From Deltaproteobacteria bacterium (GTDB taxonomy: Bacteria > Myxococcota_A > UBA9160 > SZUA-336): 39,065 nt of DNA. The stretch spans positions 1 to 39,065 of the forward strand of contig JAJDAK010000072.1 of the NCBI GenBank assembly GCA_029261895.1. Reading direction: 5' to 3'. The position numbers and the translations under genes are program-made. Below, piece after piece: positions 28,301 through 35,992 of this stretch. Numbering within the stretch: the stretch's first letter is position 1; each line of letters begins with the position of its first letter. Below the pieces are notes generated by a model. It saw only the letters and a program-made list of their open reading frames with translations, had not been told where the DNA came from and did not search any database.

Positions 28301-30528
28301 ATACCCCGTGCGATCGCCAAGATGGTGGACGATTCGACTCGGATGACGGAGCGATTCTCGACTCGCTGGATAGAACCGTGGGGCAGCTTTCCGGTGGCGT
28401 CGACTTGCTGAACGCCGATGGTGAGTTCGTGATGGCGGATAACTCGATCGTCAAGTTTACGAGCCCCGGTCACTTGGTCAGCTTGCGCAACAACCCCGAT
28501 GGTACCCAGCGCTTTGAAGCGGGGGTCACCCACGGTGGTTACACGCCGCAGATGATGCTTGACGGAGGTATTGAGCTGCGGAACGCGATTCTAAAGGCCC
28601 AGCAAGAAGGCACATCCATGGGGATCGGTGAGGATGATGAAATGCCGGTGGGTCCGACCGATCATTTCGTTGAGCCAATGCCTTGGATGGCCGATCCGAA
28701 TTGGTTGGACGAGGGTGTGATTCTCTACCAGGTAGCGAATCCGACTGAGTTGGATCCACGTTGCCACCAGTATCCAGCTGATGATCCGCGGAGTGATTTC
28801 TTTGACCCCACGGGCAATTTCTCGCTCTGTTTCGACGGGCAGGGTAATCCCAAGACGGTCCTCAACAAGGTCGACGATCCGAACAACCCGTTGAACGTTT
28901 TGCGTGAGGATATGGTCAAGGGCCTCGGTGAGTACGGCGAATACTGCGGCAACGCGTACGGCGGCGATATCAAATTTAATGCCGGTTGCACGGATCCGGA
29001 ATTCATTAGCGCGAACTTTGAGCGTTTCCTGATCATCCGCGAAATCGTGGGTGCGGACCAAGTCTTCGAGCCACCCGAAACCGTGATCGAACTTAACGCG
29101 ATGCTGGCCGATGATTTCTCACTGGTCCGTGGCGGCGATCCGATCTCCGGGCCGGATGGCATCTTCAGCTACAACCTCCACACTGGATTTGGCGAAGACG
29201 TCAATCCTCTTCGCTACTCCGCCGGTGAGAATGACGTCATCGCGGTACGGGTTGAGGCTGCTGTGAAGGTTGTTGATGTGGACGACATCGTGAACTACGA
29301 CCCCGCGTCTTGTCCTGATGCCACGTGTTTCGCGCGCGTCGGCACTGCCGCCAATGGCGACGATCTCGTAAATGCGATTCCTCTCGTGGTGACATTGGGT
29401 GGCTTTGGTTCCAAGAAAATCAACTTCATGAAGCTCTGTTATAAAGATGCGGAGACCTGCGCACGTCTTCTGGCAGGCGATCCAGTGCTGATCGATGGAT
29501 TGCCTCTCCGCCTAGACACCCTCATAGATCGAGAGGTGGGCCAAGACTTGGATAAAGACGGTCAGCTTGACCTCGATCTGGACAAAGATGGCGTAGTTGA
29601 TTTCCTCGATGACTTCTCTGCTGGCGGCCATATCTCGGACGATAATATTCTCTGCGGAAGTGGTCTGCCGGGCGATGTGCTGCAGGAAGCCGTGCAGTTC
29701 CAGGGATATAACGACGAACAGCGCTCACTCTTTGCCACGCGGTTCCCCGACGGTCTACCACCGCGCTCCCCGACCTTCTGCTCGGACCTCGTGGGTCTTC
29801 TTTCCGCCACGGGCTTCACCTTGCCGACCAAGCGAGCCGGTGGCGATGGCACCTACGGTCGCCGCGACTTTATCTGGCACGGCGGTCGTCAGGTCGCGCT
29901 CTCGTACCAGAAGAACAACGTACTCGGCTTCGCGCTTGACTTTGCGGAAGACCGAACCAAGACCAGTTGGGGCATCGAATTCACTTGGACCGCGGACAAA
30001 CTCTTCAACGACACGTTGGAGTTCAGTGGTCTGCATGAATCGGATGATTTCGTGATGTCGGTCTCGGTAGATCGCCCTACATTTTTCAACTTCCTGAACC
30101 CGAATCGAACGTTCTTCCTGAACTTCCAGTTCTTCGTACGTTATCTATCGGACTTCAACGGCAGTAGTAGTGGAAAAGATGGGATGTTTGGCGTCGCGAA
30201 CGGTGAGTTTAGTGGCTTGGGGGTGTTCACGTTCTTTACGGGTTACTTCCAAGATCGGCTGATGCCACGTGCGAGCTTTGTGCTTGATCCGACCAATAAT
30301 AACGGTGCGGTGCTGGGCCAGCTACTGTATCGCTGGAACGAATCGTTTTCAACGACGTTGAAGGTGAACCACTTCTTTGGTCATACCGTGCAAGGCCAGG
30401 AACGTACGTTCCCGATCGCATTGTTGCGGACGCCGGATCAAACATCAGAGTCGTCTACGCTAACGCGTCTCTTCAACCCGGTGCGCAACCGCGACTCGTT
30501 ACTGATGATTATTCGCTGGACGTATTAG
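25303..30528 (+). CDS. Giant cysteine-rich DUF1302-like outer-membrane protein
   Basis: A 1741-residue exported protein. The signal peptide ends near AEAA. An N-terminal beta segment (about 40-110) follows, then a long insertion. A DUF1302-like core lies near 650-715 (KITQIWGKTELFRNQDRVNP), and the C-terminal third (about 1520-1741) is amphipathic beta strands ending in Tyr, as in outer-membrane barrels. Two overlapping DxDxDG calcium-type loops sit at 29545-29613. The motif DGIRxTxDD recurs with variation. I count 26 cysteines in the mature protein, unusual for a barrel and suggesting periplasmic or surface disulfides. DUF1302 proteins are ordinarily about 500-700 residues. ATG 25303 is supported by gaggga and the signal peptide; the frame is open back to 25204. 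It is probably the outer-membrane element of the RND system. Confidence 0.8.
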   Translation: MHMIGKRLAKSAWAWVLGFVLLGSVLGIAPEAEAAKVSLPGERTAEFHGFYELRLEFLGADAPFNGNGLTFSQFRHVLDVEADIDIFPEGIGPFDMVVAFTRFLVTYECIYDRACDIFNSADNYGSNPGGRTPNRLPRNLIEADSQDIAPPFAAGLFPLKYRPGSLVPAVEQLNSSGRFRNCINDPGVAQNPSVILGIFCNIHDRSPNDGPIDEFADLTRDFNRAGHFNRRFKFQLLNGARASIGEERFTELSGLLNDTSTSLDARQTGRYRGLLGAAAVETDATKKAALEAEAATLIAGTFDAAIPELIETRPDPSIFQTIAAERQPTFLTALWGATQLADFTVPYLASIDTRIVPIDPFGGAPLDIIDENSAGLTDTLAKVSDDVPPGIDPVDFGRGRVPFFVGGDGIRNTSDDLPFQVPSLIASAELKLLAPASETFMETGAATGLPFFTTVVNHVVDGADVEFFGVADPMVATEEGCEVLFPGAGNDLSDGKCIHPDSKLDVSREAFERGCGTVTSTFRAVGINADDDCIMMNILSGGPGTGSIGEAETPVALINSLSDRRLRPAGVEMEPIDATDFKLYAERGGKVLPARPRNATNSLFFNSPGLDRTLRKYHHVVSALDLDKSTDELQWGHGANEEDEREFKEGFIEFEMFDSQLYGKTGKITQIWGKTELFRNQDRVNPLDLGNGVITNLEEARIGQWGLDLVLSPEKWMRVGPWEDLRLEFLVIFDDFQPVDLGKCGENSALALVCLKSFGAMANGLVGLGLAGEINPSEQYGGFKAWDYGVRVEGRWDRVTFAVTNFWGWDDFPILELVNQYERRVDPITGAPVNAQGPLVCQYRSADGSPTGDVASSVGPNGIAGDSDDILPSVGNCLLMDNVSGSSRQAPRAPSVVALNHFANQTLFHTICTITFDPDRGFCLLDQLNHPAFQAFVADILVGDFLTGKLAISGSDSIRTTADPFTNINLETVFTSVGALDWDSLSTPQKAMFGCGPAFHTPCDRQDGGRFDSDDGAILDSLDRTVGQLSGGVDLLNADGEFVMADNSIVKFTSPGHLVSLRNNPDGTQRFEAGVTHGGYTPQMMLDGGIELRNAILKAQQEGTSMGIGEDDEMPVGPTDHFVEPMPWMADPNWLDEGVILYQVANPTELDPRCHQYPADDPRSDFFDPTGNFSLCFDGQGNPKTVLNKVDDPNNPLNVLREDMVKGLGEYGEYCGNAYGGDIKFNAGCTDPEFISANFERFLIIREIVGADQVFEPPETVIELNAMLADDFSLVRGGDPISGPDGIFSYNLHTGFGEDVNPLRYSAGENDVIAVRVEAAVKVVDVDDIVNYDPASCPDATCFARVGTAANGDDLVNAIPLVVTLGGFGSKKINFMKLCYKDAETCARLLAGDPVLIDGLPLRLDTLIDREVGQDLDKDGQLDLDLDKDGVVDFLDDFSAGGHISDDNILCGSGLPGDVLQEAVQFQGYNDEQRSLFATRFPDGLPPRSPTFCSDLVGLLSATGFTLPTKRAGGDGTYGRRDFIWHGGRQVALSYQKNNVLGFALDFAEDRTKTSWGIEFTWTADKLFNDTLEFSGLHESDDFVMSVSVDRPTFFNFLNPNRTFFLNFQFFVRYLSDFNGSSSGKDGMFGVANGEFSGLGVFTFFTGYFQDRLMPRASFVLDPTNNNGAVLGQLLYRWNESFSTTLKVNHFFGHTVQGQERTFPIALLRTPDQTSESSTLTRLFNPVRNRDSLLMIIRWTY
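29545..29613 (+). other. Paired calcium-binding-type DxDxDG loops within the outer-membrane protein
   Basis: The encoded residues DLDKDGQLDLDLDKDG and the following VVDFLDD form two overlapping EF-hand/thrombospondin type 3-like loops, with Asp at positions 1, 3, 5 and 9. Such loops in exported proteins usually bind calcium and rigidify extracellular segments. Assignment is by motif only. Confidence 0.6.
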
Positions 30529-30560
30529 ACCCCGGGCGAGTCTCAGGGTAAGCTCGGGGC

Positions 30561-31181
30561 GTGTCGATTCGTATCGCAGTACTGCTCTCAGGTTCGGGGA
30601 CGACGTTCGAAAACCTATTGGAGCGATCCGAGGCCGGTGAGCTGGATATCGAGGTGGTGACCACCATCTCGTCGAGACCCCGTGTTCGAGGTTTGGAACG
30701 CGCGGAGCGACGCGGGATTCCGACCCACGTCGTGGAACGCCGTCAGTTCGCGGATGATCGCTCCTTCAACGACGCGCTGCACAAAGTACTCGCACCCTAC
30801 GAAGCCGACCTGCTCGTACTGGCTGGGTTCGTATCGCGCCTCGAGCTTCGCGGCTTCAGCGGACGCACCCTCAACATTCATCCCGCGCTGATCCCGGCGT
30901 TTTCTGGCAAGGGTTACTACGGCGATCGTGTTCATCGGGCCGTACTGGAATCTGGCGTCAAGCTGACCGGTGCCACGGTGCATTTTTGCGATGATGAATA
31001 CGATACCGGGCCCATCGTGCTGCAGGCGACCGTACCTGTCCACGATGACGACGATGTCGCGAGTCTTGCAGCGCGTGTCCAAGCGCTTGAACGCGCGCTC
31101 TATCCGCAAGCGATCCGGCTCTTTGCGGAGGGTCGATTGCAGGTCGAGGGGCGCCGCGTCCGTATTCTACCTCCTCGTTAA
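30561..31181 (+). CDS. purN: Phosphoribosylglycinamide formyltransferase
   Basis: A 206-residue PurN, the third step of purine synthesis: transfer of formyl from 10-formyltetrahydrofolate to GAR. The N-terminal SGSGTTFENLL loop resembles the phosphate-binding SGxGSNLQ. The catalytic triad is visible: Asn105 and His107 in LNIHPALIP and Asp148 in DDEYDTGPI. The start is GTG 30561 with only a weak Shine-Dalgarno sequence, 32 bases after the outer-membrane protein stop. The usual partner purM is not adjacent. SGSGTT replaces the common SGxGSN. Confidence 0.94.
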   Translation: MSIRIAVLLSGSGTTFENLLERSEAGELDIEVVTTISSRPRVRGLERAERRGIPTHVVERRQFADDRSFNDALHKVLAPYEADLLVLAGFVSRLELRGFSGRTLNIHPALIPAFSGKGYYGDRVHRAVLESGVKLTGATVHFCDDEYDTGPIVLQATVPVHDDDDVASLAARVQALERALYPQAIRLFAEGRLQVEGRRVRILPPR

Positions 31182-31243
31182 GCTTCCCCGGCCATAGGCC
31201 GATCTCCGGCAAAGGGGCGGCTTAACTTGGGGACACCTGGCGG

Positions 31244-32650
31244 ATGAAAAAGCGAATTCTCGTCGTTGACGATGACCGCCTGATTCGCGAGATGGCGGGT
31301 GACGCCTTAGAACTCGAGGGCTTCCGCGTGACCAAGGCCGCCTCCGGGCATGCTGCGCTCGAATCTTTCGAAGCGAACGGTGCGTTCGACATCGTGATCA
31401 CCGATCTCAGCATGCGCGAGATGGATGGTTTAGAACTGACCGAAGAGATTAAGCGTCGCCATCCAATGACAGACGTGATCGTGCTTACCGCGTATGCGTC
31501 ACTCGAGAGCGCGCTACAAGCGATGCGACTGGGCGCATCCGACTACCTGCGCAAACCCGTCAATGCGGCGGAAATCGTCTACGGTGTGAAACGAACCATT
31601 CTGCGTCGACGCTTGATGACGGAGAACGAGAGCCTCCGCGCGCATATCCAAGCTTTCGAAGCTTCGCGAACCCTTTCGGCATGCACCGAGACATCCGATG
31701 TCTTGCCGCTTACGCTTGATATTGTATTGCAGATTGTCGGACGTTCGCGCGGCGTGGGCCGCTTTCAGCATGATGACTCGAGCACGTCGGATGGCGTTTA
31801 CTTGCGCGGCTTCGACGGTGAAGAAGGTTTCCAGCTGCGCCAGGAAATCGAACGCGGCAAGCTCTTTGATCCCTCCACGCTGGACCCCGCCATGCCAGGC
31901 TGCTCGTTGGGCCTGCAAGAGGCGCTGGCGCGCGAGGGCCTCGATGACGAAAATATGCTCGCGCTGCCATTATGTGCCGAAGGGCGTGTCACTGGGGGCA
32001 TCTGGGTTTTCTCAGATGGCCGTCCGTTTGAAGAAGACGAACTGCGGCGTGTTGACCTGGTGATGACGCAAGGCGAACTCGCGTTGATCAACGCGGAACG
32101 ATTCCTTCAGGCGCGTGAAAAAGCGTTCATCGATGATGTGACCGACCTCTACAACGCGCGTTATCTCTTGGCGGCGCTCGACCGCGAAGTGAGTCGTGCG
32201 GATCGTGCGGGACTCGAGATCTCCGTTCTCTTCCTGGATATGGATCGATTTAAGAATGTTAACGATCGCTATGGCCATCTTGTCGGCTCGCAAGTGCTCC
32301 GCGAGTTTGGGCAGCTTCTCCACCAGTCCGTGCGCTCGATCGACACTGTGGGCCGTTACGGGGGCGACGAGTTTTCGATTCTGTTGGTCGATACCGGGAT
32401 CGAGGAAGCCATGCAGGTTGCGAGTCGAATTCGAGAAATGACTCAAAACCAGCCGTTTGGCACCGAGCGGGGCCTTCGATTGTCGCTCACGGTCAGTATC
32501 GGTGTGGCCACGTTCCCTCTGCATGGCCGCAGTCGGGAAGAACTGCTCGATCGCGCCGACAAAGCCATGTACCTGGGCAAATCGCTGGGTAGGAACCAGG
32601 TTTGCTCGGCCGATGAACTCAGCATCCAGGGGTCTGATTCGAACCTTTGA
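31244..32650 (+). CDS. Response regulator diguanylate cyclase (REC-GAF-GGDEF)
   Basis: A 468-residue cytoplasmic regulator. The receiver domain (1-120) is complete: acidic pocket Asp9-Asp11, phospho-acceptor Asp54 in VITDLSM, Thr in VLTAY and Lys in LRKPV. A central region (about 145-290) resembles a GAF sensor. The GGDEF domain spans about 305-455, with the active-site GGDEF at 373-377 and the inhibitory I-site RSID at 364-367, exactly five residues before it. It should synthesise cyclic di-GMP with product inhibition, under control of an unknown histidine kinase. No kinase lies nearby. ATG 31244 follows ctggcgg. aspS begins 80 bases downstream. Confidence 0.93.
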   Translation: MKKRILVVDDDRLIREMAGDALELEGFRVTKAASGHAALESFEANGAFDIVITDLSMREMDGLELTEEIKRRHPMTDVIVLTAYASLESALQAMRLGASDYLRKPVNAAEIVYGVKRTILRRRLMTENESLRAHIQAFEASRTLSACTETSDVLPLTLDIVLQIVGRSRGVGRFQHDDSSTSDGVYLRGFDGEEGFQLRQEIERGKLFDPSTLDPAMPGCSLGLQEALAREGLDDENMLALPLCAEGRVTGGIWVFSDGRPFEEDELRRVDLVMTQGELALINAERFLQAREKAFIDDVTDLYNARYLLAALDREVSRADRAGLEISVLFLDMDRFKNVNDRYGHLVGSQVLREFGQLLHQSVRSIDTVGRYGGDEFSILLVDTGIEEAMQVASRIREMTQNQPFGTERGLRLSLTVSIGVATFPLHGRSREELLDRADKAMYLGKSLGRNQVCSADELSIQGSDSNL

Positions 32651-32692
32651 CCCGAGACGGGAGCCCTGGTAGCCTCCCGCACGACCGGTCCC

Positions 32693-32712
32693 GGGGCGTC
32701 GAAACGAGCCCC
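32693..32712 (+). other. Hairpin immediately upstream of the aspS ribosome-binding site
   Basis: ggggc-g-tcg, loop aaa, cga-gcccc gives an eight-base-pair stem with one bulged G. It ends nine bases before the GGAGGAG of aspS (32721-32727). No U-run follows. It could affect aspS translation or readthrough from the GGDEF gene; function is untested. Confidence 0.4.
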
Positions 32713-32730
32713 CCGTCGACGGAGGAGTCG

Positions 32731-34536
32731 TTGAAGCCATTGGATCCATTGGGCGATCTGCGCCGTACCCATCTCTGCGGAGACATTCGTGCTGAGCAGA
32801 TCGGTGAAGAAATTATTCTCTGCGGATGGGTGCATCGGCGCCGAGATCATGGCGGTGTGATCTTTATCGATCTCCGTGATCACGCTGGCTTGGCCCAGGT
32901 CGTATTCAAACCCGATACCTCAAGCGAAGTTCATTCGACCGCCGAGAGTGTTCGATCCGAGTATGTGATCGCAGTTCGTGGCGAGCTCATTCCTCGCGAA
33001 GCCGATTCGCTCAATCCAAATCTTCCTACCGGGGAGGTGGAGGTGCTCGCGTCGGAAGTGCGAATTCTTAACACGGCCACGACACCGCCATTCGCGATTG
33101 AAAATGAGGTCGAGGTTGACGACGCCGTTCGCATGCGCCACCGAATTCATGATCTGCGCCGGCCCGTGATGCAAGAAAATCTGCGCTTGCGTCACCGACT
33201 GCTTCAAAGTACGCGGAACGTGTGTTCGGATTTGGGTTTGGTCGAAGTCGAAACGCCGATACTCGCACGGGCTACACCCGAGGGTGCCCGAGACTTCTTG
33301 GTCCCCAGTCGGGTGCATCCGGGAGAGTTCTACGCGCTGCCGCAATCACCGCAGATCATGAAGCAAATGCTCATGGTCGCCGGTTTCGACGGCTATTTTC
33401 AGATCGCGCGCTGTTTTCGTGACGAAGATCAGCGCGCTGATCGACAGCTCGAGTTTACGCAGCTCGATCTAGAAATGGCCTTTGTCGGCGTCGACGACGT
33501 GCTCGAGCGTCTCGAAGAAATTACCGCTCGCGCGTTCAAAGACGTGCTCGGCGTTGAACTACCACGACCGTTCCCCCGCCGTGATTATCGGGATGTGATG
33601 GCACGTTACGGCAGTGACAAACCGGATACGCGCATCGGTCTCGAACTGGTGGACCTCTCGGACATCGTCGCGCAGAGTGATTTTAAGGTTTTCTCGGGTG
33701 CGATTCGTTCCGGCGGAGTGGTTCGTGCGTTGCCGATTCCTGATGCGGCTGAGATCGGTCGTGGTGACCTCGACCGGCTCGTCGCCCAGGTACAGGAATG
33801 GGGCGCGAAGGGTTTGGCCTGGGTGCGTGTGATGGAGGACGGCTCTTGGCAGTCGCCGATCGCGAAGTTTCTTTCAGAAGCGGAACGCGAGGGCATCCAA
33901 TCACGCGCGAACCTAAAACCCGGTGACTTGATTCTCTTCGCTGCAGACCGCGCCGGCCTGGCCAACGATGTTTTGGGTCGCCTGCGCCTCCAACTTGGTG
34001 AGCGGCTGGGTCGTACCGACGGGCGTGACTGGGACGTACTCTTCGTCGTGGATTTCCCGCTCTTCGAAGAGGATGAAAAGGGCAAACTCACGTATTCCCA
34101 TATGCCATTTGTTGCGCCGAACGAAGAGGACATCGAGTCCCTCGATAAAGATCCGATCCAGGTCCGCGGCACGCACTATGACTTGGTGATTAACGGTATG
34201 GAAATCGGCTCGGGCAGCTTGCGTAATCATCGCGTCGATCTGCAGTTGAAGATTTTGGATCTTCTGGGCTATTCCGAGGCTGAATCGCGAAAACGGTTTG
34301 GTTTCATGCTCGAGGCACTCGAAGCGGGTGCGCCTCCGCATGGCGGGTTCGCTTTCGGGTTGGATCGGCTCTGCATGATGATGACGGGTGGTGAGAGTCT
34401 ACGTGAGGTGATCGCATTTCCGAAAACTCAGCGCGCCCAGGATCTGTTCATGCATTCGCCGAGTGAAGTGGACGGCGACCAATTGCGCGAGCTCGGCTTA
34501 CGCGTGCGTGCAAAGAAGGGCCCGGACGGGGAATGA
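32731..34536 (+). CDS. aspS: Aspartyl-tRNA synthetase
   Basis: A class IIb synthetase of about 601 residues. The N-terminal OB anticodon-binding domain contains LCGWVHRRRDHGGVIFIDLR. Motif 2 is RCFRDEDQRADRQLEFTQ, and motif 3 is FGLDRLCMMM near the C-terminus. The bacterial GAD insertion lies between motifs 2 and 3, giving the normal bacterial length. The frame is open back to TTG 32647, overlapping the GGDEF stop, but TTG 32731 is preferred: GGAGG lies five bases upstream and the protein then starts close to the family N-terminus. TTG 32740 is an alternative. Discriminating versus non-discriminating specificity cannot be told here. The stop overlaps the LysM gene start (ATGA). Confidence 0.96.
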   Translation: MKPLDPLGDLRRTHLCGDIRAEQIGEEIILCGWVHRRRDHGGVIFIDLRDHAGLAQVVFKPDTSSEVHSTAESVRSEYVIAVRGELIPREADSLNPNLPTGEVEVLASEVRILNTATTPPFAIENEVEVDDAVRMRHRIHDLRRPVMQENLRLRHRLLQSTRNVCSDLGLVEVETPILARATPEGARDFLVPSRVHPGEFYALPQSPQIMKQMLMVAGFDGYFQIARCFRDEDQRADRQLEFTQLDLEMAFVGVDDVLERLEEITARAFKDVLGVELPRPFPRRDYRDVMARYGSDKPDTRIGLELVDLSDIVAQSDFKVFSGAIRSGGVVRALPIPDAAEIGRGDLDRLVAQVQEWGAKGLAWVRVMEDGSWQSPIAKFLSEAEREGIQSRANLKPGDLILFAADRAGLANDVLGRLRLQLGERLGRTDGRDWDVLFVVDFPLFEEDEKGKLTYSHMPFVAPNEEDIESLDKDPIQVRGTHYDLVINGMEIGSGSLRNHRVDLQLKILDLLGYSEAESRKRFGFMLEALEAGAPPHGGFAFGLDRLCMMMTGGESLREVIAFPKTQRAQDLFMHSPSEVDGDQLRELGLRVRAKKGPDGE

Positions 34537-34832
34537 GAGCCTGGATCGCCGGCTGGTTTTGCGTCGGCATCGCGAGCACCGTGTTCGCACAGAGCCCAAC
34601 GCTGCAGCACACGGTCGAGGAAGGCGAAACTCTCTGGTCGATCGCCGCGCGGTCGGATATCTACGCCGACCCCTACCTATGGCCCGTAATCTACAAGTTC
34701 AACCGCGATCAAATTCAGGATCCAAAAGTCCTGTATCCCGGTCAGGTGTTACAGATCCCGATTCAGATCGACGAGAAGACCAAAGCAACCGCCCGAAGAG
34801 AGGCCCATCCGGAGCGCGCGGTCGATGAGTAG
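34533..34832 (+). CDS. Small exported LysM protein
   Basis: A 99-residue protein with a signal peptide ending VFA-Q and then a single LysM domain (about 25-78; EEGETLWSIAARS, LWPVIYKFN, LYPGQVLQIPI), followed by a charged tail. It is predicted to be periplasmic and to bind peptidoglycan. The ATG overlaps the aspS stop (ATGA), so translation is coupled to aspS. Its WP-x-I-(W/Y)-K-x-N core is shared with the LysM protein at 4266-5372, indicating one extended LysM subfamily. No enzymatic domain is present, so it is either a free binding module or a partner of a larger complex. Confidence 0.88.
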   Translation: MRAWIAGWFCVGIASTVFAQSPTLQHTVEEGETLWSIAARSDIYADPYLWPVIYKFNRDQIQDPKVLYPGQVLQIPIQIDEKTKATARREAHPERAVDE

Positions 34833-34871
34833 TCGACGTAATAATGACGTGCAGAAAGCATCGGAGAGCCT

Positions 34872-35978
34872 GTGAAGATCAAAGCAGCCATTGCTTGGGA
34901 GGCCGCAAAGCCGCTCGAGATTGACGAAGTCGAGCTCGACGGACCGCGCGCAGGTGAGTGTCTGATTCGTCTTGCAGCAACGGGTGTCTGTCATACCGAC
35001 GCCTACACGCTATCGGGTCGCGATCCGGAAGGGCTCTTCCCCGCCGTGCTGGGGCACGAAGGCGCGGGTGTTGTGGAGGAGGTCGGGCCGGGTGTCCAAG
35101 GCTTAGAGCCGGGTGATCATGTGATTCCGCTCTACACCGCCGAATGTCGGAGTTGCAAGTTTTGCCTTTCAGGAAAGACGAATCTCTGTGGTGCGGTTCG
35201 GGCGACACAGGGACAGGGCTTGATGCCCGATGGTACGAGCCGCCTATCTAAGGACGGCAGGATGCTTCATCACTTCATGGGAACGTCGACGTTTGCCGAG
35301 TACACCGTGGTCCCCGAGGTTTCGTTGGCGAAGATTCGCAAGGACGCGCCGCTCGACAAGGTTTGTCTCCTGGGTTGTGGCATCACCACTGGCATCGGTG
35401 CCGTGATCAACACCGCGCAAGTTGAGCCCGGATCGAATGTAGCGATCTTTGGCCTCGGTGCGGTCGGGCTTTCCGCAATTCAGGGCGCCGTGCTGGCAAA
35501 TGCGGAGCGCATTATCGCGGTGGACGTGAATCCGGGGAAGTTTGATTTCGCAAAACAGCTGGGTGCTACCGATGTACTCAACCCAGCGGAGCATGACGAT
35601 ATTGCGGCGACGATCGTCGATATCACCGATGGTGGTGTGGACTACTCTTTCGAATGCGTCGGAAACGTCGAACTGATGGGGCAGGCGCTTGCGTGTACGC
35701 ATAAGGGATGGGGCGAAGCGATCATCGTCGGTGTGGCGGGTGCTGGTGAAGAAATTCACGCACGGCCTTTCCTCTTGGTGACCGGGCGGTCGTGGCGCGG
35801 AAGCGCGTTCGGCGGCGTGCGCGGGCGGAGCGAACTACCCGGCTATGTGGATCGTTATATGAACGGTGGAATCAAGATCGATGAATTCGTCAGTGGCGAG
35901 ATGCCTCTCGACGATATCAATCGTGCCTTTGAACTAATGCACGCCGGTGAAGCGATCCGAACCGTGATCGTCTACTAG
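34872..35978 (+). CDS. frmA: Class III alcohol dehydrogenase (S-hydroxymethylglutathione dehydrogenase type)
   Basis: A 368-residue zinc-dependent medium-chain dehydrogenase that oxidises the glutathione adduct of formaldehyde with NAD (also an S-nitrosoglutathione reductase). Catalytic zinc ligands are Cys40 (GVCHTDAY), His62 (GHEGAG) and Cys169 (LLGCGITTG). Structural zinc ligands are Cys92, Cys95, Cys98 and Cys106. The nucleotide fold shows [14 protein letters not shown]. The segments MPDGTSR and [18 protein letters not shown] are class III-specific. The start is GTG with ggag upstream. The S-formylglutathione hydrolase gene (frmB) that often follows is absent here. Confidence 0.95.
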   Translation: MKIKAAIAWEAAKPLEIDEVELDGPRAGECLIRLAATGVCHTDAYTLSGRDPEGLFPAVLGHEGAGVVEEVGPGVQGLEPGDHVIPLYTAECRSCKFCLSGKTNLCGAVRATQGQGLMPDGTSRLSKDGRMLHHFMGTSTFAEYTVVPEVSLAKIRKDAPLDKVCLLGCGITTGIGAVINTAQVEPGSNVAIFGLGAVGLSAIQGAVLANAERIIAVDVNPGKFDFAKQLGATDVLNPAEHDDIAATIVDITDGGVDYSFECVGNVELMGQALACTHKGWGEAIIVGVAGAGEEIHARPFLLVTGRSWRGSAFGGVRGRSELPGYVDRYMNGGIKIDEFVSGEMPLDDINRAFELMHAGEAIRTVIVY

Positions 35979-35992
35979 TCCCGCGCAGGACT
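35977..35992. terminator. Hairpin between convergent frmA and sco genes
   Basis: agtcc (35977-35981), loop cgcgca, ggact (35988-35992) forms a five-base-pair stem within the 13-base gap and the stop codons of the two convergent genes. No T-run follows on either strand. It is a possible weak bidirectional terminator. Confidence 0.3.

Noticed and set aside
32647..32730. Longer aspS N-terminus starting at TTG 32647
   Set aside because: The extra 28 residues are low-complexity and unlike the family, and a good ribosome-binding site precedes TTG 32731.
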